The translations under genes were made by a program, and so were the position numbers. A stretch of DNA of 64,000 nucleotides from Novosphingobium sp. (GTDB lineage: Bacteria > Pseudomonadota > Alphaproteobacteria > Sphingomonadales > Sphingomonadaceae), in contig NZ_JAIXPP010000060.1 of NCBI RefSeq assembly GCF_027486195.1, positions 1-64,000 of the forward strand, written 5' to 3'. The notes below the pieces were generated by a model. That model was not told where the DNA came from. It searched no databases and saw only the letters and a list, made by a program, of their open reading frames with translations. Positions 34,604-43,167 of this stretch are shown in pieces (the first letter of the stretch is position 1; each line of letters starts with the position of its first letter).

Positions 34604-37600
34604 GCGTAGGCCTTCTTCTTCCACAGCACATCGAAGCCGGTGCCTTTGGCGGCAATATCATGATAGTCGCGCCAGCATTCGGCGAGCAGGACCGGCGGCA
34701 CATCGCCCAGCGCCACGGCATTGCCGCCCGCGCCTGACCCGCGCAGCTTGCGAAAAGCCAGCGAATGCAGCGCGGCGGGGCGGTTCTCTTCGGGCAAGGG
34801 GCTGCCGGTGAACTCGATTTCCACCTGCAGGCCGGCTTCGCGGTAGGTCTTCTCGTAAGTCAGGAACCAGCCGCCATCCTGCGCCGGGCCGCGCTGCCAG
34901 CCCAGCTTGCTCGCCGCGCCGCGCAGCTTGAACGTTTCGATCATCCAGCCCTCGCGGTCGGCGATTTCGCGGGCACTCGCCTGCCCGGGGTCGAGCTGCG
35001 GCAGATCGCGGCCCAGCTGGTCGAACGGCGATTGCACCGCATAATCCGCCAGGTGCCCGCGCCACGCGGCGATGGTTGCGGCATCGAGCAGCGAGGAATG
35101 CGCAAGCCGGATCTCGGCAAAGGCGGCAAGATCGACATCGCCGTCTTCCTGATCGGTATAGCTGCCATCCCCAAGCGGGCGGAACAGCGCCGCCGGTTGC
35201 GCTTGGTGATCTAGGCCCTGCCAGATAAGCCGCGCGGCGATCCGCCCGACGATGGGATGACCGGCGATGAAGCTCTCCCAATCCTCGCGCGGCCAGCTGC
35301 GCTGCAGGCACATGGCTTCCTTCATCCGCTCGGTCTGTGCGGCGATGACCTGCTTGGTTTCCTTGCGCGCGTTGGAAAGAAGCTTCTTGGCCGCTTCCAC
35401 CGCCGGGCGTTCCTCGTCGATGCGGGGGCCGGGCAGCGCCTTCACCTCGCGCCCATCGGCGTTGAACAGCACCAGCGCATCCTGCTCGTCGAGCCGCGCG
35501 GTGTAAGTCCGCCCCTCGCCGCAATCGAGCTCCAGCACGCCGTCCGCATCGAAGCCGGCGGTGGGCACGGTGCGATCGGCCAGCTGCGCTGCAGACCAGC
35601 CGTTCCGATCGGCAATCGCATCGATCAGCGCGGCGGCATGGGCCTGCACGCTCTTCTGCTTCGACCGGTTGGACGCCGCGAGCACGACTTGCAGCGCCGC
35701 GCTGCTGCCATTGGCAGCAAGCGCTTCGAGCAGCGCCTTGGACTGCGAGACGCGCGCGCCATGGTCCTTGAGGAAAGCGCGCACGCGCTGCGCCGCATCG
35801 GCACCGTTCACCCGCGCGCAAAGCGCGAGGATGCCCTTGCTGTCTGCCGCGCTGCCCAGATAGGTCGAAGCCATCCCCGCCTTGAGCCGTGCGAAGACCA
35901 CGGCGCGATCGGTGGGGAAGTAGTCGGCGCTCTGCGGCCAGCGCTTGGCATTGGCGATGTTCTGCTTGAGCACTGCATCGACATGCGCGGCGGCATGGGC
36001 ATTCGCCTCCTCGTCGCTCGGCGTGCGGGTGTCCTCGTCGATCCACGTGGTCAGCACCATCCAGCCCAGCTTGTGCGCATCGCCGGGGGCAAGCCGGTCG
36101 AGCCACAGCGACATCAGCGCATTGCCGCCGGGCTGCTTGAGCTTGCCTGCAAGGAGCACCCACCAGCGCGGCAGCAGGGGATCGACCAGCTCCCCGCTGT
36201 CCCATCGTAACTGCGGCAACCGGTCGAACGGGAACCAATCGAGCGCCTTGATCTTGAGCTTGGCGATGCCAGCCCGCGCCTCCTTGAGCATCGCGTCCTG
36301 CGCGAGGAACTCGGAAACGTCCTCACCCAACCGCTCCAGCGCGGAAATCATCGCGGCGCGGGCGAGATCGCTCTTGTCCTTGGCAAGGGCGCGGCGGATC
36401 GCCTGCACTTCCCCGCGCTCGCCGCGCCGGGCGAGCCAGTCCGCCGCCTGCGCGCGCACGTCCTGCCGCCCGTCCTCCAGCTGCCGCGCGATGGCCTCGC
36501 CCAGCCCCGGCGTCCCGGCCAGCAGCGCCCGCGCCGGGGTGCGCACATGGCTGGAGGTATCGCTGGCAAGGATCAGCAGACGTGATCGGTAGCGCGCGGG
36601 CAGCTTGGGGAAATGGCCGAGCAGTTCGAGCCCGACGGTGAGCCGCATCGGGCTGCCGCCAGATTGCGGGACCATGCCCAGCGCCTCGTCAAGCATCGCC
36701 AGCCGTTCGGCCAGCAAGGGCCAGAGTGACACCTCGATGTCCGGCTGCGGCCAGTACCAGCGCTGCGTGAGATGGTCGGCAATGAAGTCCTGCCCCCCGT
36801 TCGCCAGCCAAACATCATAGAACGTGCGGATATCGAGCCCGGCCGCCAGGCGCCGCTGGATCGCAGCACCCGCCTGGCCGGCCCAGCCATTGAACAGGCT
36901 GTAGAAATGCCGATTGGACGAACCGAGCACGAGGCGCACCAGATGGTGCAGCGACACGCGCGGATCATCTAGGAACAGATCGATGGCAGGATGGCGGAGC
37001 TGCTGAAAGTTCAGCCAGCCCAATTGGCTCTGGTTGGTGCTGATGGGATGCGTGCTTTCCGCCAGCTTCGCGATCCGTTCCAGCGCGCTGCGATCGACTG
37101 GGGAATACTGCTTCGACCAGTGCCACTTGTTGTTTTCGGATTCTTCCTTGCCCTTGGCCAGCAAGCGATTGAACTCCTCCGCTGCGGGTGCCAGCACGGC
37201 CAGCGCGCTGCGATCGAACGGCGTCGCCCCCGGGCCAGGCTCGGCGGGCGGCAGCGCAACCCAGGTGCCATCGACGGCGGTATAGCCCTGCGCGCCGTCC
37301 GGCTCGAGCGGGGCCGCCTCGTCTGTGGCGCCCGGCGCGGGCGGCGCCCCGGCAGTCCGTTCGAACGCTGCGATCACCTTGGCCGATGTCTCACCCTCCC
37401 GCAGGCGGGCCAGTGTCGGTGCGGCGTGATCGCCCAGCGTCAGGGCGGCGACTTCGACCAGTTCGGCCCGCGCACCCGGCGCTGCAGCGGCAAAGCGTTC
37501 GGTGATGCAGGCGGCGAGTGCTCCACCGTGGCTTCCGGTCAGCGCCTGCCGTGCCGCGGTGCGCACCTTCTTCGATGTGCCGATTGCCGCGTCCACCAGC

Positions 37601-38310
37601 ACGGGCAGATAGATCCCTTGCAGACCCAGGCGGCCGATGGTGGCGATCACTTCGGCCCGCACATCCGCACCCGCGTCCGTCAATGCAGCACCGACAGCGG
37701 CAGTCCTGTCCCTCAGCATCTGCTCGATCCCGGCGAACCGGTCCACCGAACTGTTGGAGCCATACTGCGCCGCATCGCGGCAGAACACGATATCGAGCAC
37801 GGCCCCGAACCCGAGCTCCCCGGCCTTGACGAGTTCCTCGAGCGTTTCGACCGGCTGGTTCTTACGCCCTTGCCCGAGCCACTGGGTCACGACATGCCGC
37901 AGCCAGTCCGGCGATTTCTTCGTGCCGAAGTAGCCCCATTCGTAAGTGATGGGATCAAGCGCAGCCAGAACCTCGCCAAGCCGCATCATCTGGTCCACGC
38001 GCCAGTCCGCCAGCTTGGTGAACAGGCCGCCCTCATCCCGGATCGGATAGATCCTGTGGCGCGACCGCCAGGCCTGTTGCAGCACGCTGCCTTGCAGTTT
38101 CAGCACGATCGAGGTTTGCTCCCCGACGCAGACATAAGCCGCGATTTGATGCGGAATGCTTCGCTCCCGCTTGGCAAGATCCGCGAAAAACTTCTCGAGC
38201 TTGAAAATGGGAGCCTGCCCGACGCCCTCTCCCGTCGCCTTGTAGACAAGACCAAGCGAAGTCTTGAACCGGTCCCAGATCCCCAACGCCACGGCTTCCT
38301 CCCGCCCCAT
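34600..38310 (-). CDS. DUF4132 / MolR-like HEAT-repeat protein (YehI-like)
   Basis: 1236 residues from ATG 38310 (MGREEAVALGIWDRFKTSLGLVYKATGEG); the ORF extension to 39090 runs under the divergent gene and is rejected. Most of it is helical repeat. The C-terminal ~200 residues (ALFRPLGDGSYTDQEDGDVDL... IRLAHSSLLDAATIAAWRGHLADYAVQSPFDQLGRDL) are the DUF4132 domain. E. coli YehI/MolR carries the same domain and starts the same kind of cluster. It is the first gene of the five-gene chain, so it may be the target or receptor of the MoxR-VWA machine. Biochemistry unknown. Confidence 0.85.
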   Translation of the reverse strand: MGREEAVALGIWDRFKTSLGLVYKATGEGVGQAPIFKLEKFFADLAKRERSIPHQIAAYVCVGEQTSIVLKLQGSVLQQAWRSRHRIYPIRDEGGLFTKLADWRVDQMMRLGEVLAALDPITYEWGYFGTKKSPDWLRHVVTQWLGQGRKNQPVETLEELVKAGELGFGAVLDIVFCRDAAQYGSNSSVDRFAGIEQMLRDRTAAVGAALTDAGADVRAEVIATIGRLGLQGIYLPVLVDAAIGTSKKVRTAARQALTGSHGGALAACITERFAAAAPGARAELVEVAALTLGDHAAPTLARLREGETSAKVIAAFERTAGAPPAPGATDEAAPLEPDGAQGYTAVDGTWVALPPAEPGPGATPFDRSALAVLAPAAEEFNRLLAKGKEESENNKWHWSKQYSPVDRSALERIAKLAESTHPISTNQSQLGWLNFQQLRHPAIDLFLDDPRVSLHHLVRLVLGSSNRHFYSLFNGWAGQAGAAIQRRLAAGLDIRTFYDVWLANGGQDFIADHLTQRWYWPQPDIEVSLWPLLAERLAMLDEALGMVPQSGGSPMRLTVGLELLGHFPKLPARYRSRLLILASDTSSHVRTPARALLAGTPGLGEAIARQLEDGRQDVRAQAADWLARRGERGEVQAIRRALAKDKSDLARAAMISALERLGEDVSEFLAQDAMLKEARAGIAKLKIKALDWFPFDRLPQLRWDSGELVDPLLPRWWVLLAGKLKQPGGNALMSLWLDRLAPGDAHKLGWMVLTTWIDEDTRTPSDEEANAHAAAHVDAVLKQNIANAKRWPQSADYFPTDRAVVFARLKAGMASTYLGSAADSKGILALCARVNGADAAQRVRAFLKDHGARVSQSKALLEALAANGSSAALQVVLAASNRSKQKSVQAHAAALIDAIADRNGWSAAQLADRTVPTAGFDADGVLELDCGEGRTYTARLDEQDALVLFNADGREVKALPGPRIDEERPAVEAAKKLLSNARKETKQVIAAQTERMKEAMCLQRSWPREDWESFIAGHPIVGRIAARLIWQGLDHQAQPAALFRPLGDGSYTDQEDGDVDLAAFAEIRLAHSSLLDAATIAAWRGHLADYAVQSPFDQLGRDLPQLDPGQASAREIADREGWMIETFKLRGAASKLGWQRGPAQDGGWFLTYEKTYREAGLQVEIEFTGSPLPEENRPAALHSLAFRKLRGSGAGGNAVALGDVPPVLLAECWRDYHDIAAKGTGFDVLWKKKAYA

Positions 38311-38584
38311 GTGCACGGCGCCTGAAACGGGCGGGCACCGTGCAATAATCCAACCAATCCGGAAGTTTGGCAGCGTCCGACGGGTCGGCGATATTCTTCG
38401 CACTGAGCAGCCTGCCGTCAAGCGATCTTGCTTGGCCGCCCGCCGCAATTCGCCGCCTGCGCTTCGCGCGGCAGGTCGTCTGCATATTTTCTGCAAGCGA
38501 ACCTGATCGGGATTGCACGCCGCGCGCAGGCAGCCCTCCGCGCCCCCGGCCCATTCCCCGGATATCGATGGAATGGAGCACAGC

Positions 38585-40168
38585 ATGGTTGGCTTGCAAC
38601 GCAGGGGAAGTTTCCTGTTCAAACTCGGCGGAGCGTGCGGCGTTGCCGCTGTCGTGGATGCCGCGATGTTCAGCTGGGAGGTAGGCTGGCCGGCATTCGG
38701 AGGGCTGCAACTCCTGCTGCTCGGGCTCACGGCTGCGGCGCGCCCTGCCATTCTGCACCGCGCGGCAGCCCGGACCAGCTTCGCCCTTGCCGGGATCGCC
38801 GCGCTGGCCATGATCATCGATCCGGGTCTGCTCGCCTGGTGCCTGTTCTGGCTCTTCGCCGGCATGGGCACGCTGATGCCGGCTGCGGCGCGCTTCGGCG
38901 ATGCCTGGGGCTGGAGCCAGCGGCTGATCCTGCACGCGCTCCGCGCCGGGATCGCCCCCTTGCTCGATCTGCGCCGCCTGATCCGCGTCAGCCCCCGACG
39001 CGGGCGGGGACAGATTCGCCGCGCGCTGCCCCAGCTTGTGCTCCCGGTTCTCGGCAGCGGCGTGATCCTCGGCCTGTTCGCCTCGGCCAATCCAGTGATC
39101 GAGAACTGGTTCGATCAGGCCTTGTCGCTGACCCCGCCGGACGACTGGTTCGTCCGCTTCCTGCTCGGCGCGGCGTGGTTCACCATGGCCTGGAGCCTGC
39201 TGCGCCCGCGCATGAGCCGGCGCGTGCTCGGCACCTTCGATGGCCGGGGCGATCTGGCCCTGCCCGGAGTCACGCCCGCCTCGGTCCAGCTCTCGCTGAT
39301 CGCGTTCAACGCCCTGTTTGCCCTGCAAAACGCGATGGACCTGCTGTGGCTGTGGGGCCTTGCCCCCCTGCCCAAGGGCATGACGCTGGCAGAATACGCC
39401 CACCGCGGTGCCTATCCGCTGGTCGTCACCGCGCTGCTTGCGGCGGGCTTCGTGCTCGTGGCGCTGCGCCCCGGCTCCACCACTGCTGCCATGCCGCTGG
39501 TGCGCCGTCTCGTTATCGTGTGGATCGCGCAGAACGTGCTGCTCGTGGGCAATGCCGCCCTGCGCACGATGGACTATATCGCCGCCTACTCGCTTACGGA
39601 GCTGCGCATCGCCGCGCTGCTCTGGATGGCGCTCGTGGCGCTGGGCCTGGTGCTCGTGATATGGCGCCTGTTGCGGGGCAAGAGCGCCGGCTGGCTGATC
39701 AACACCAACGCAGCGGCTGCGCTTGCCTTGCTGATGGGCTGCAGCTTCGTCGATCTCAACTCGGCGGCGGCGCGCTACAACATCGCCCACGCCCGCGAAC
39801 TCGGCGGCGGCGGGGCCGCGCTCGATATCTGCCATCTGCAAGGCATGGGCGTGTCGGCCCTCATCGCGCTGGCGCAGCTGGAGCAGCGCCCAGCGCCAGA
39901 GCCCATCCACCTGTGGGCACGGCTGCTGCGCGAAAATGCCCAGGCCCAGCTGACCCGCGATCTCGCCGAGTACCGCTGGAGCGTGCTGGGCGCCCTGCGC
40001 CTCGCCGAAGTGCGCGCGACTTTGCGCAAGGATGCGCTCAACCCCGCAGATCACGGCTGGATCGATTGCACGCACCGCGATGTCACCGAACTGCGCGGTG
40101 CCCTCGGGCTCGAACCTGCCATCCCCGCACCCGCCGCACCCGCATTGACCCGGCCCGCGAAGCCATGA
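38585..40168 (+). CDS. DUF4173/DUF4153-like polytopic membrane protein
   Basis: 527 residues from ATG 38585, with GGAG 5 bases upstream; ATG 38573 lacks a ribosome site. About 10-12 membrane helices are visible, with MTLAEYAHRGAYPLVVTALLAAGFVL as the DUF4173 signature segment and a soluble C-terminal tail (~120 residues). The stop overlaps the response-regulator start (ATGA), and that gene overlaps the kinase in the same way. A membrane sensor accessory or a target of the two-component system is possible; not established. Confidence 0.8.
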   Translation: MVGLQRRGSFLFKLGGACGVAAVVDAAMFSWEVGWPAFGGLQLLLLGLTAAARPAILHRAAARTSFALAGIAALAMIIDPGLLAWCLFWLFAGMGTLMPAAARFGDAWGWSQRLILHALRAGIAPLLDLRRLIRVSPRRGRGQIRRALPQLVLPVLGSGVILGLFASANPVIENWFDQALSLTPPDDWFVRFLLGAAWFTMAWSLLRPRMSRRVLGTFDGRGDLALPGVTPASVQLSLIAFNALFALQNAMDLLWLWGLAPLPKGMTLAEYAHRGAYPLVVTALLAAGFVLVALRPGSTTAAMPLVRRLVIVWIAQNVLLVGNAALRTMDYIAAYSLTELRIAALLWMALVALGLVLVIWRLLRGKSAGWLINTNAAAALALLMGCSFVDLNSAAARYNIAHARELGGGGAALDICHLQGMGVSALIALAQLEQRPAPEPIHLWARLLRENAQAQLTRDLAEYRWSVLGALRLAEVRATLRKDALNPADHGWIDCTHRDVTELRGALGLEPAIPAPAAPALTRPAKP

Positions 40169-40890
40169 AAGATCAGCCGATGACCAGTACCGCCCCCCGC
40201 AAGGTTCTCCTTGTCGATGATGATCCGCATATCCGCCAGGTGCTGGCCTTCGCCTTCGCCAAGGCGGGTATGGGCACCGTGGAAGCGACCGATGGCGAAG
40301 CCGCGCTCGCCAGCGTGGCCGCCGCCCTGCCCGATCTGGTCGTGCTCGATATCAACATGCCGCGCATGGACGGGCTAGAAGTCTGCCGCCGGCTGCGCGC
40401 GATGGACTGCGCCGTGCCGATCCTGTTCCTCTCCTCGCGCGATGAGGAGATCGACCGCGTGCTGGGGATCGAACTGGGCGCCGATGATTATGTCGTCAAA
40501 CCGTTCTCGCCCCGCGAAGTGGTCGCGCGGGCAGGCGCTATCCTCCGCCGCGCCGCGCCTGCGCCCCCGAAGGCAGCGGGCACGGATATGGCGCACGGCC
40601 TGCTGCGGATCGATACCGCCGGATGGCAGGCCTTCTGGCAGGATCAGGAAGTCGCGCTCACCGTCACCGAGTTCTCGCTGCTGGCGGCGCTGGCGGCGGC
40701 CGGCAACCGCATCCTGTCGCGCGATGCGCTGATCGACCGGCTCCACGGCCCGGGCTTTGCAGTCACCGATCGCACGATCGACAGCCACATCCGCAACCTG
40801 CGGCGCAAGTTCGCCCAATGCGGCGCGCCGGACGTGATCGAAACCCGCGCCGGCATCGGATATCGGCTCGGGCCATGCCAGGGGAAATGA
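40165..40890 (+). CDS. OmpR-family response regulator
   Basis: 241 residues from ATG 40165 (ATGA with the DUF4173 stop); ATG 40180 is an alternative. The receiver has VLLVDDDPH, the phospho-accepting Asp in LVVLDINMPRMDG, SSRDEE, and the Lys of DDYVVKPFSP. The C-terminal winged helix ends in DRTIDSHIRNLRRKFAQ...IETRAGIGYRLG, as in OmpR/PhoB. It is phosphorylated by the kinase encoded next. Confidence 0.95.
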   Translation: MKDQPMTSTAPRKVLLVDDDPHIRQVLAFAFAKAGMGTVEATDGEAALASVAAALPDLVVLDINMPRMDGLEVCRRLRAMDCAVPILFLSSRDEEIDRVLGIELGADDYVVKPFSPREVVARAGAILRRAAPAPPKAAGTDMAHGLLRIDTAGWQAFWQDQEVALTVTEFSLLAALAAAGNRILSRDALIDRLHGPGFAVTDRTIDSHIRNLRRKFAQCGAPDVIETRAGIGYRLGPCQGK

Positions 40891-42470
40891 AGCGGCTGAT
40901 CGCGCGCTTCTGGCCGGTGCTGCGGCTGCGCTCGATCATGTTCATTCTCCTGCTTGTCGTGGCTGCACTGCCGGGCGTCGCGGCCATCGGGCTGAGAGTC
41001 TACGAGAACGCGCTGGTCCGCCGCACCGAAGCGGAACTGATCGCGCAGGGCAGCGCGCTGGCGGCGAGCACCGCGCTCGGTTTTGCCGGGGACGCCGCCT
41101 CTGCGGCGATCAGCCGCGCCGCAGACCCGCGCGACTACGATGACCGCACCATCTCGACCAGCATCGACCTGCGCACGAGTTCTGTCCTCGGCGAACGACC
41201 CGATCCGGTGCCGACCGCGCTGAAGCCTGATCCCGCTGCCGCAGACATGGCAAAAGTCTGGTCACCCGTGATCGATCAGACCCGGCAGATCACGCTCGCC
41301 TCGATCATGCTGCTCGATCGGCACGGCGTGGTGCTCAACGGCCGCGATGCCGGAAAGTCGCTGGCCGCGCTCCCCGAAGTGCGCACGGCGCTGGCCGGCA
41401 GCCCCGTGACCACGCTTCGCCATAACGGGTCGTATACCCGGTCCTCCGCGCTCGAATGGATCAGCCGCGCGACCGACATCCGGCTGCATCATGCCCGCCC
41501 GATCATCGCGAACGGCCACGTCGTCGGGGTCGTCCTGCTGTCCCGATCGCCGCGCGCGCTGTTTCGCGGCATGTACGAAGACCGGGGCAAGATCGCGGCG
41601 GGCACGGCAGCGATCTTCCTGTTCCTCGTGGCGATCACCGCAGCCCTGGGCCGCACGATCGTGCGGCCGCTCGAAGCGCTCAGCCGCGCGACGCGCGCGC
41701 TCGCCGAAGGCCGCCGCGCCGCCCCGCCCCAGCCCACGCTGCGCGTGCAGGAGATCGACAGCCTGATCCGGGATTTCGCCACGATGGCCGCTGCAATCGA
41801 AGTGCGCTCGCACTACCTGCGCGATTTCGCCACCGCGCTGGCGCACGAATTCAAGACCCCGCTCACCGGCCTTTCCGGCGGAATCGAGCTGCTGCAGGAC
41901 CACGGCTCGGCGATGTCGGATGAGGAATACGCGGGCTTCCTCGCCAACATGGCCGCCGATACCCAGCGCCTCAACCGGCTGATTTCGCGCCTGCTCGATC
42001 TCGCCAAGGCCGACATGCAGCGCCCTCACGAAGGCGCCTCGTGCGATCTGGCCGACGTGCTCGCCCGCATCGCGGACGGGCTCGGCACAACGGACTTCAC
42101 CATCGACACCGCCGCTGCGCGCATTCCGGCCCGGCTGCGGATCGATGGATCGGCACTCGAAACCGCCCTCACCACCCTGATCGACAATGCCCGCGCGGCC
42201 GGCGCCGGCCAGGTCACCCTCGCCGCCGCCCTGATCGACGACCACTTGCAGCTCACGGTCAGCGACAACGGCAGCGGCATTGCGCCGAACGACCGGCCCC
42301 GCATTTTCGAACCCTTCTTCACCAGCAAGCGCGCCCAGGGCGGCACCGGCCTCGGCCTGCCCATCGCCCGCGCACTGATCGAAGGGAACGGCGGCTCGCT
42401 TACTCTGCGGGACAAAAGCGACGGCACATGCTTCCTGCTGATTCTGCCCTGCTGGCCCCCGGGCACATGA
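40887..42470 (+). CDS. sensor histidine kinase
   Basis: 527 residues from ATG 40887 (ATGA overlap). One membrane helix near the start (SIMFILLLVVAALPGVAAIGLRV), a periplasmic sensor of ~200 residues, a second helix (AIFLFLVAITAALGRTIV) leading into a HAMP-like segment, then HisKA (FATALAHEFKTPLTGLSGGIEL), and HATPase with LIDNARAAGAGQV, DNGSGIAPNDRPRIFEPFF and GGTGLGLPIARALIEG. It is co-expressed with the regulator and the DUF4173 protein. The signal is unknown. Confidence 0.95.
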   Translation: MKRLIARFWPVLRLRSIMFILLLVVAALPGVAAIGLRVYENALVRRTEAELIAQGSALAASTALGFAGDAASAAISRAADPRDYDDRTISTSIDLRTSSVLGERPDPVPTALKPDPAAADMAKVWSPVIDQTRQITLASIMLLDRHGVVLNGRDAGKSLAALPEVRTALAGSPVTTLRHNGSYTRSSALEWISRATDIRLHHARPIIANGHVVGVVLLSRSPRALFRGMYEDRGKIAAGTAAIFLFLVAITAALGRTIVRPLEALSRATRALAEGRRAAPPQPTLRVQEIDSLIRDFATMAAAIEVRSHYLRDFATALAHEFKTPLTGLSGGIELLQDHGSAMSDEEYAGFLANMAADTQRLNRLISRLLDLAKADMQRPHEGASCDLADVLARIADGLGTTDFTIDTAAARIPARLRIDGSALETALTTLIDNARAAGAGQVTLAAALIDDHLQLTVSDNGSGIAPNDRPRIFEPFFTSKRAQGGTGLGLPIARALIEGNGGSLTLRDKSDGTCFLLILPCWPPGT

Positions 42471-42614
42471 GCCAGCACCCCACGCCGCCCGGCTCTCGCT
42501 TGCGACCGATATGCGCAATTTGGCCGCGATCGCACGAACTCGGCGCCAATCCCACGAAATGCCATTGCCTAGAGCCCAGCCTCTGGCTAAAGCGCCCGCC
42601 TGCCCAAGAGGCAC

Positions 42615-42690
42615 GCCGCTTTAGCTCAGTCGGTAGAGCACATCATTCGTAATGATGGGGTCAGGTGTTCGAATCACCTAAGCGGCACCA
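42615..42690 (+). tRNA. tRNA-Thr (CGT)
   Basis: 76 bases. The acceptor stem GCCGCTT/AAGCGGC ends ACCA. The D-arm is TAGCTCAGTCGGTAGAGCA. The anticodon stem-loop CATCA-TTCGTAA-TGATG gives anticodon CGT (Thr). The T-arm is AGGTG-TTCGAAT-CACCT. It is the integration site of the following element; the tRNA remains intact at this (attL) end. Confidence 0.97.
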
Positions 42691-42693
42691 TTT
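42645..42693 (+). repeat. attL core, 49-bp direct repeat
   Basis: ATTCGTAATGATGGGG...CGGCACCATTT, identical over 49 bases to 51243-51291. It begins at the anticodon loop of tRNA-Thr and runs through the 3' end, a common crossover site for tyrosine integrases. Confidence 0.95.
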
Positions 42694-42745
42694 TTCAGAT
42701 ACTTAGCCGATATTCTCCGGCTGGAGCCATCCGAGAACCGCTGTC

Positions 42746-42767
42746 AGGCATCACATAGGCATCACGA
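42746..42767 (+). repeat. left arm-type repeat AGGCATCAC-AT-AGGCATCAC-GA
   Basis: Two direct AGGCATCAC words, 11 bases apart, 53 bases inside the attL core. The same 22 bases recur at 51118-51139 next to the integrase. These are probably integrase arm-binding sites. Confidence 0.7.
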
Positions 42768-42787
42768 AAGCGCTGCCAGCGTGATCT

Positions 42788-43009
42788 CACTTCCTCCAAT
42801 GGAGGAAGTGCTCCTCCAACGGAGGACTATCCAAATTTGGATGCAGCTACAGGGGTGTCCTCAAATTTGAGGGCAGCCCCTCCGCAAGTCGATCGCGCGC
42901 ATTCTGCGGGTGACTTCCACCAATGGTGGATGTGACCTTTCCCTCATCTTTGAGGAAAAGGGGTGTTCCACCGCTGGTGGTCCAGATTTGGCCCATCCTC
43001 AATTTGAGG
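42788..43009. repeat. array of short palindromes downstream of the capsid gene
   Basis: In 222 bases at least eight dyads are seen. Type 1 is TCCnCC-N3-GGnGGA: TCCTCC-AAT-GGAGGA (extended to 10-bp arms, 42788-42810), TCCTCC-AAC-GGAGGA (42812-42826), TCCACC-AAT-GGTGGA (42916-42930), CCACC-GCT-GGTGG (42968-42980). Type 2 is A/T-centred: ATCCAAATTTGGAT (42829-42842), CCTCAAATTTGAGG (42859-42872), CCTCA-TCTT-TGAGG (42942-42955), CCTCAATTTGAGG (42997-43009). The region holds no supported gene. Confidence 0.8.
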
Positions 43010-43059
43010 CTCCACGAGGAAGCCGCAAAACTCGGACCGCCCAAAATCTGGGGGCGACG

Positions 43060-43110
43060 AAAAATGGCCGGCGAGGCTCCCACCGGGGTGGTGAAGTCCT
43101 CGCCGGCCAT
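43060..43110 (-). terminator. terminator of the capsid operon
   Basis: ATGGCCGGCGAGG (43064-43076) pairs perfectly over 13 bp with CCTCGCCGGCCAT (43098-43110). Read on the minus strand, a T-run follows the stem (TTTT, 43060-43063). It lies just downstream of the major capsid gene. A second hairpin (CTGGCCC/GGGCCAG, about 43129-43150) is between it and the stop. Confidence 0.8.
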
Positions 43111-43167
43111 CGGGTCGGGAGCGGCAGACTGGCCCGGGGGTGCGGGCCAGGGCGGCACCCGTGGGGG

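Noticed and set aside
38033-40075. 680-residue minus-strand ORF spanning the DUF4132 start and the DUF4173 gene
   Set aside because: It runs antisense to a membrane protein and out of frame with DUF4132; low-complexity content and no start signals.
42788-43009. CRISPR array
   Set aside because: The repeats differ in sequence, are palindromic, have no constant repeat-spacer spacing, and no cas genes are near.
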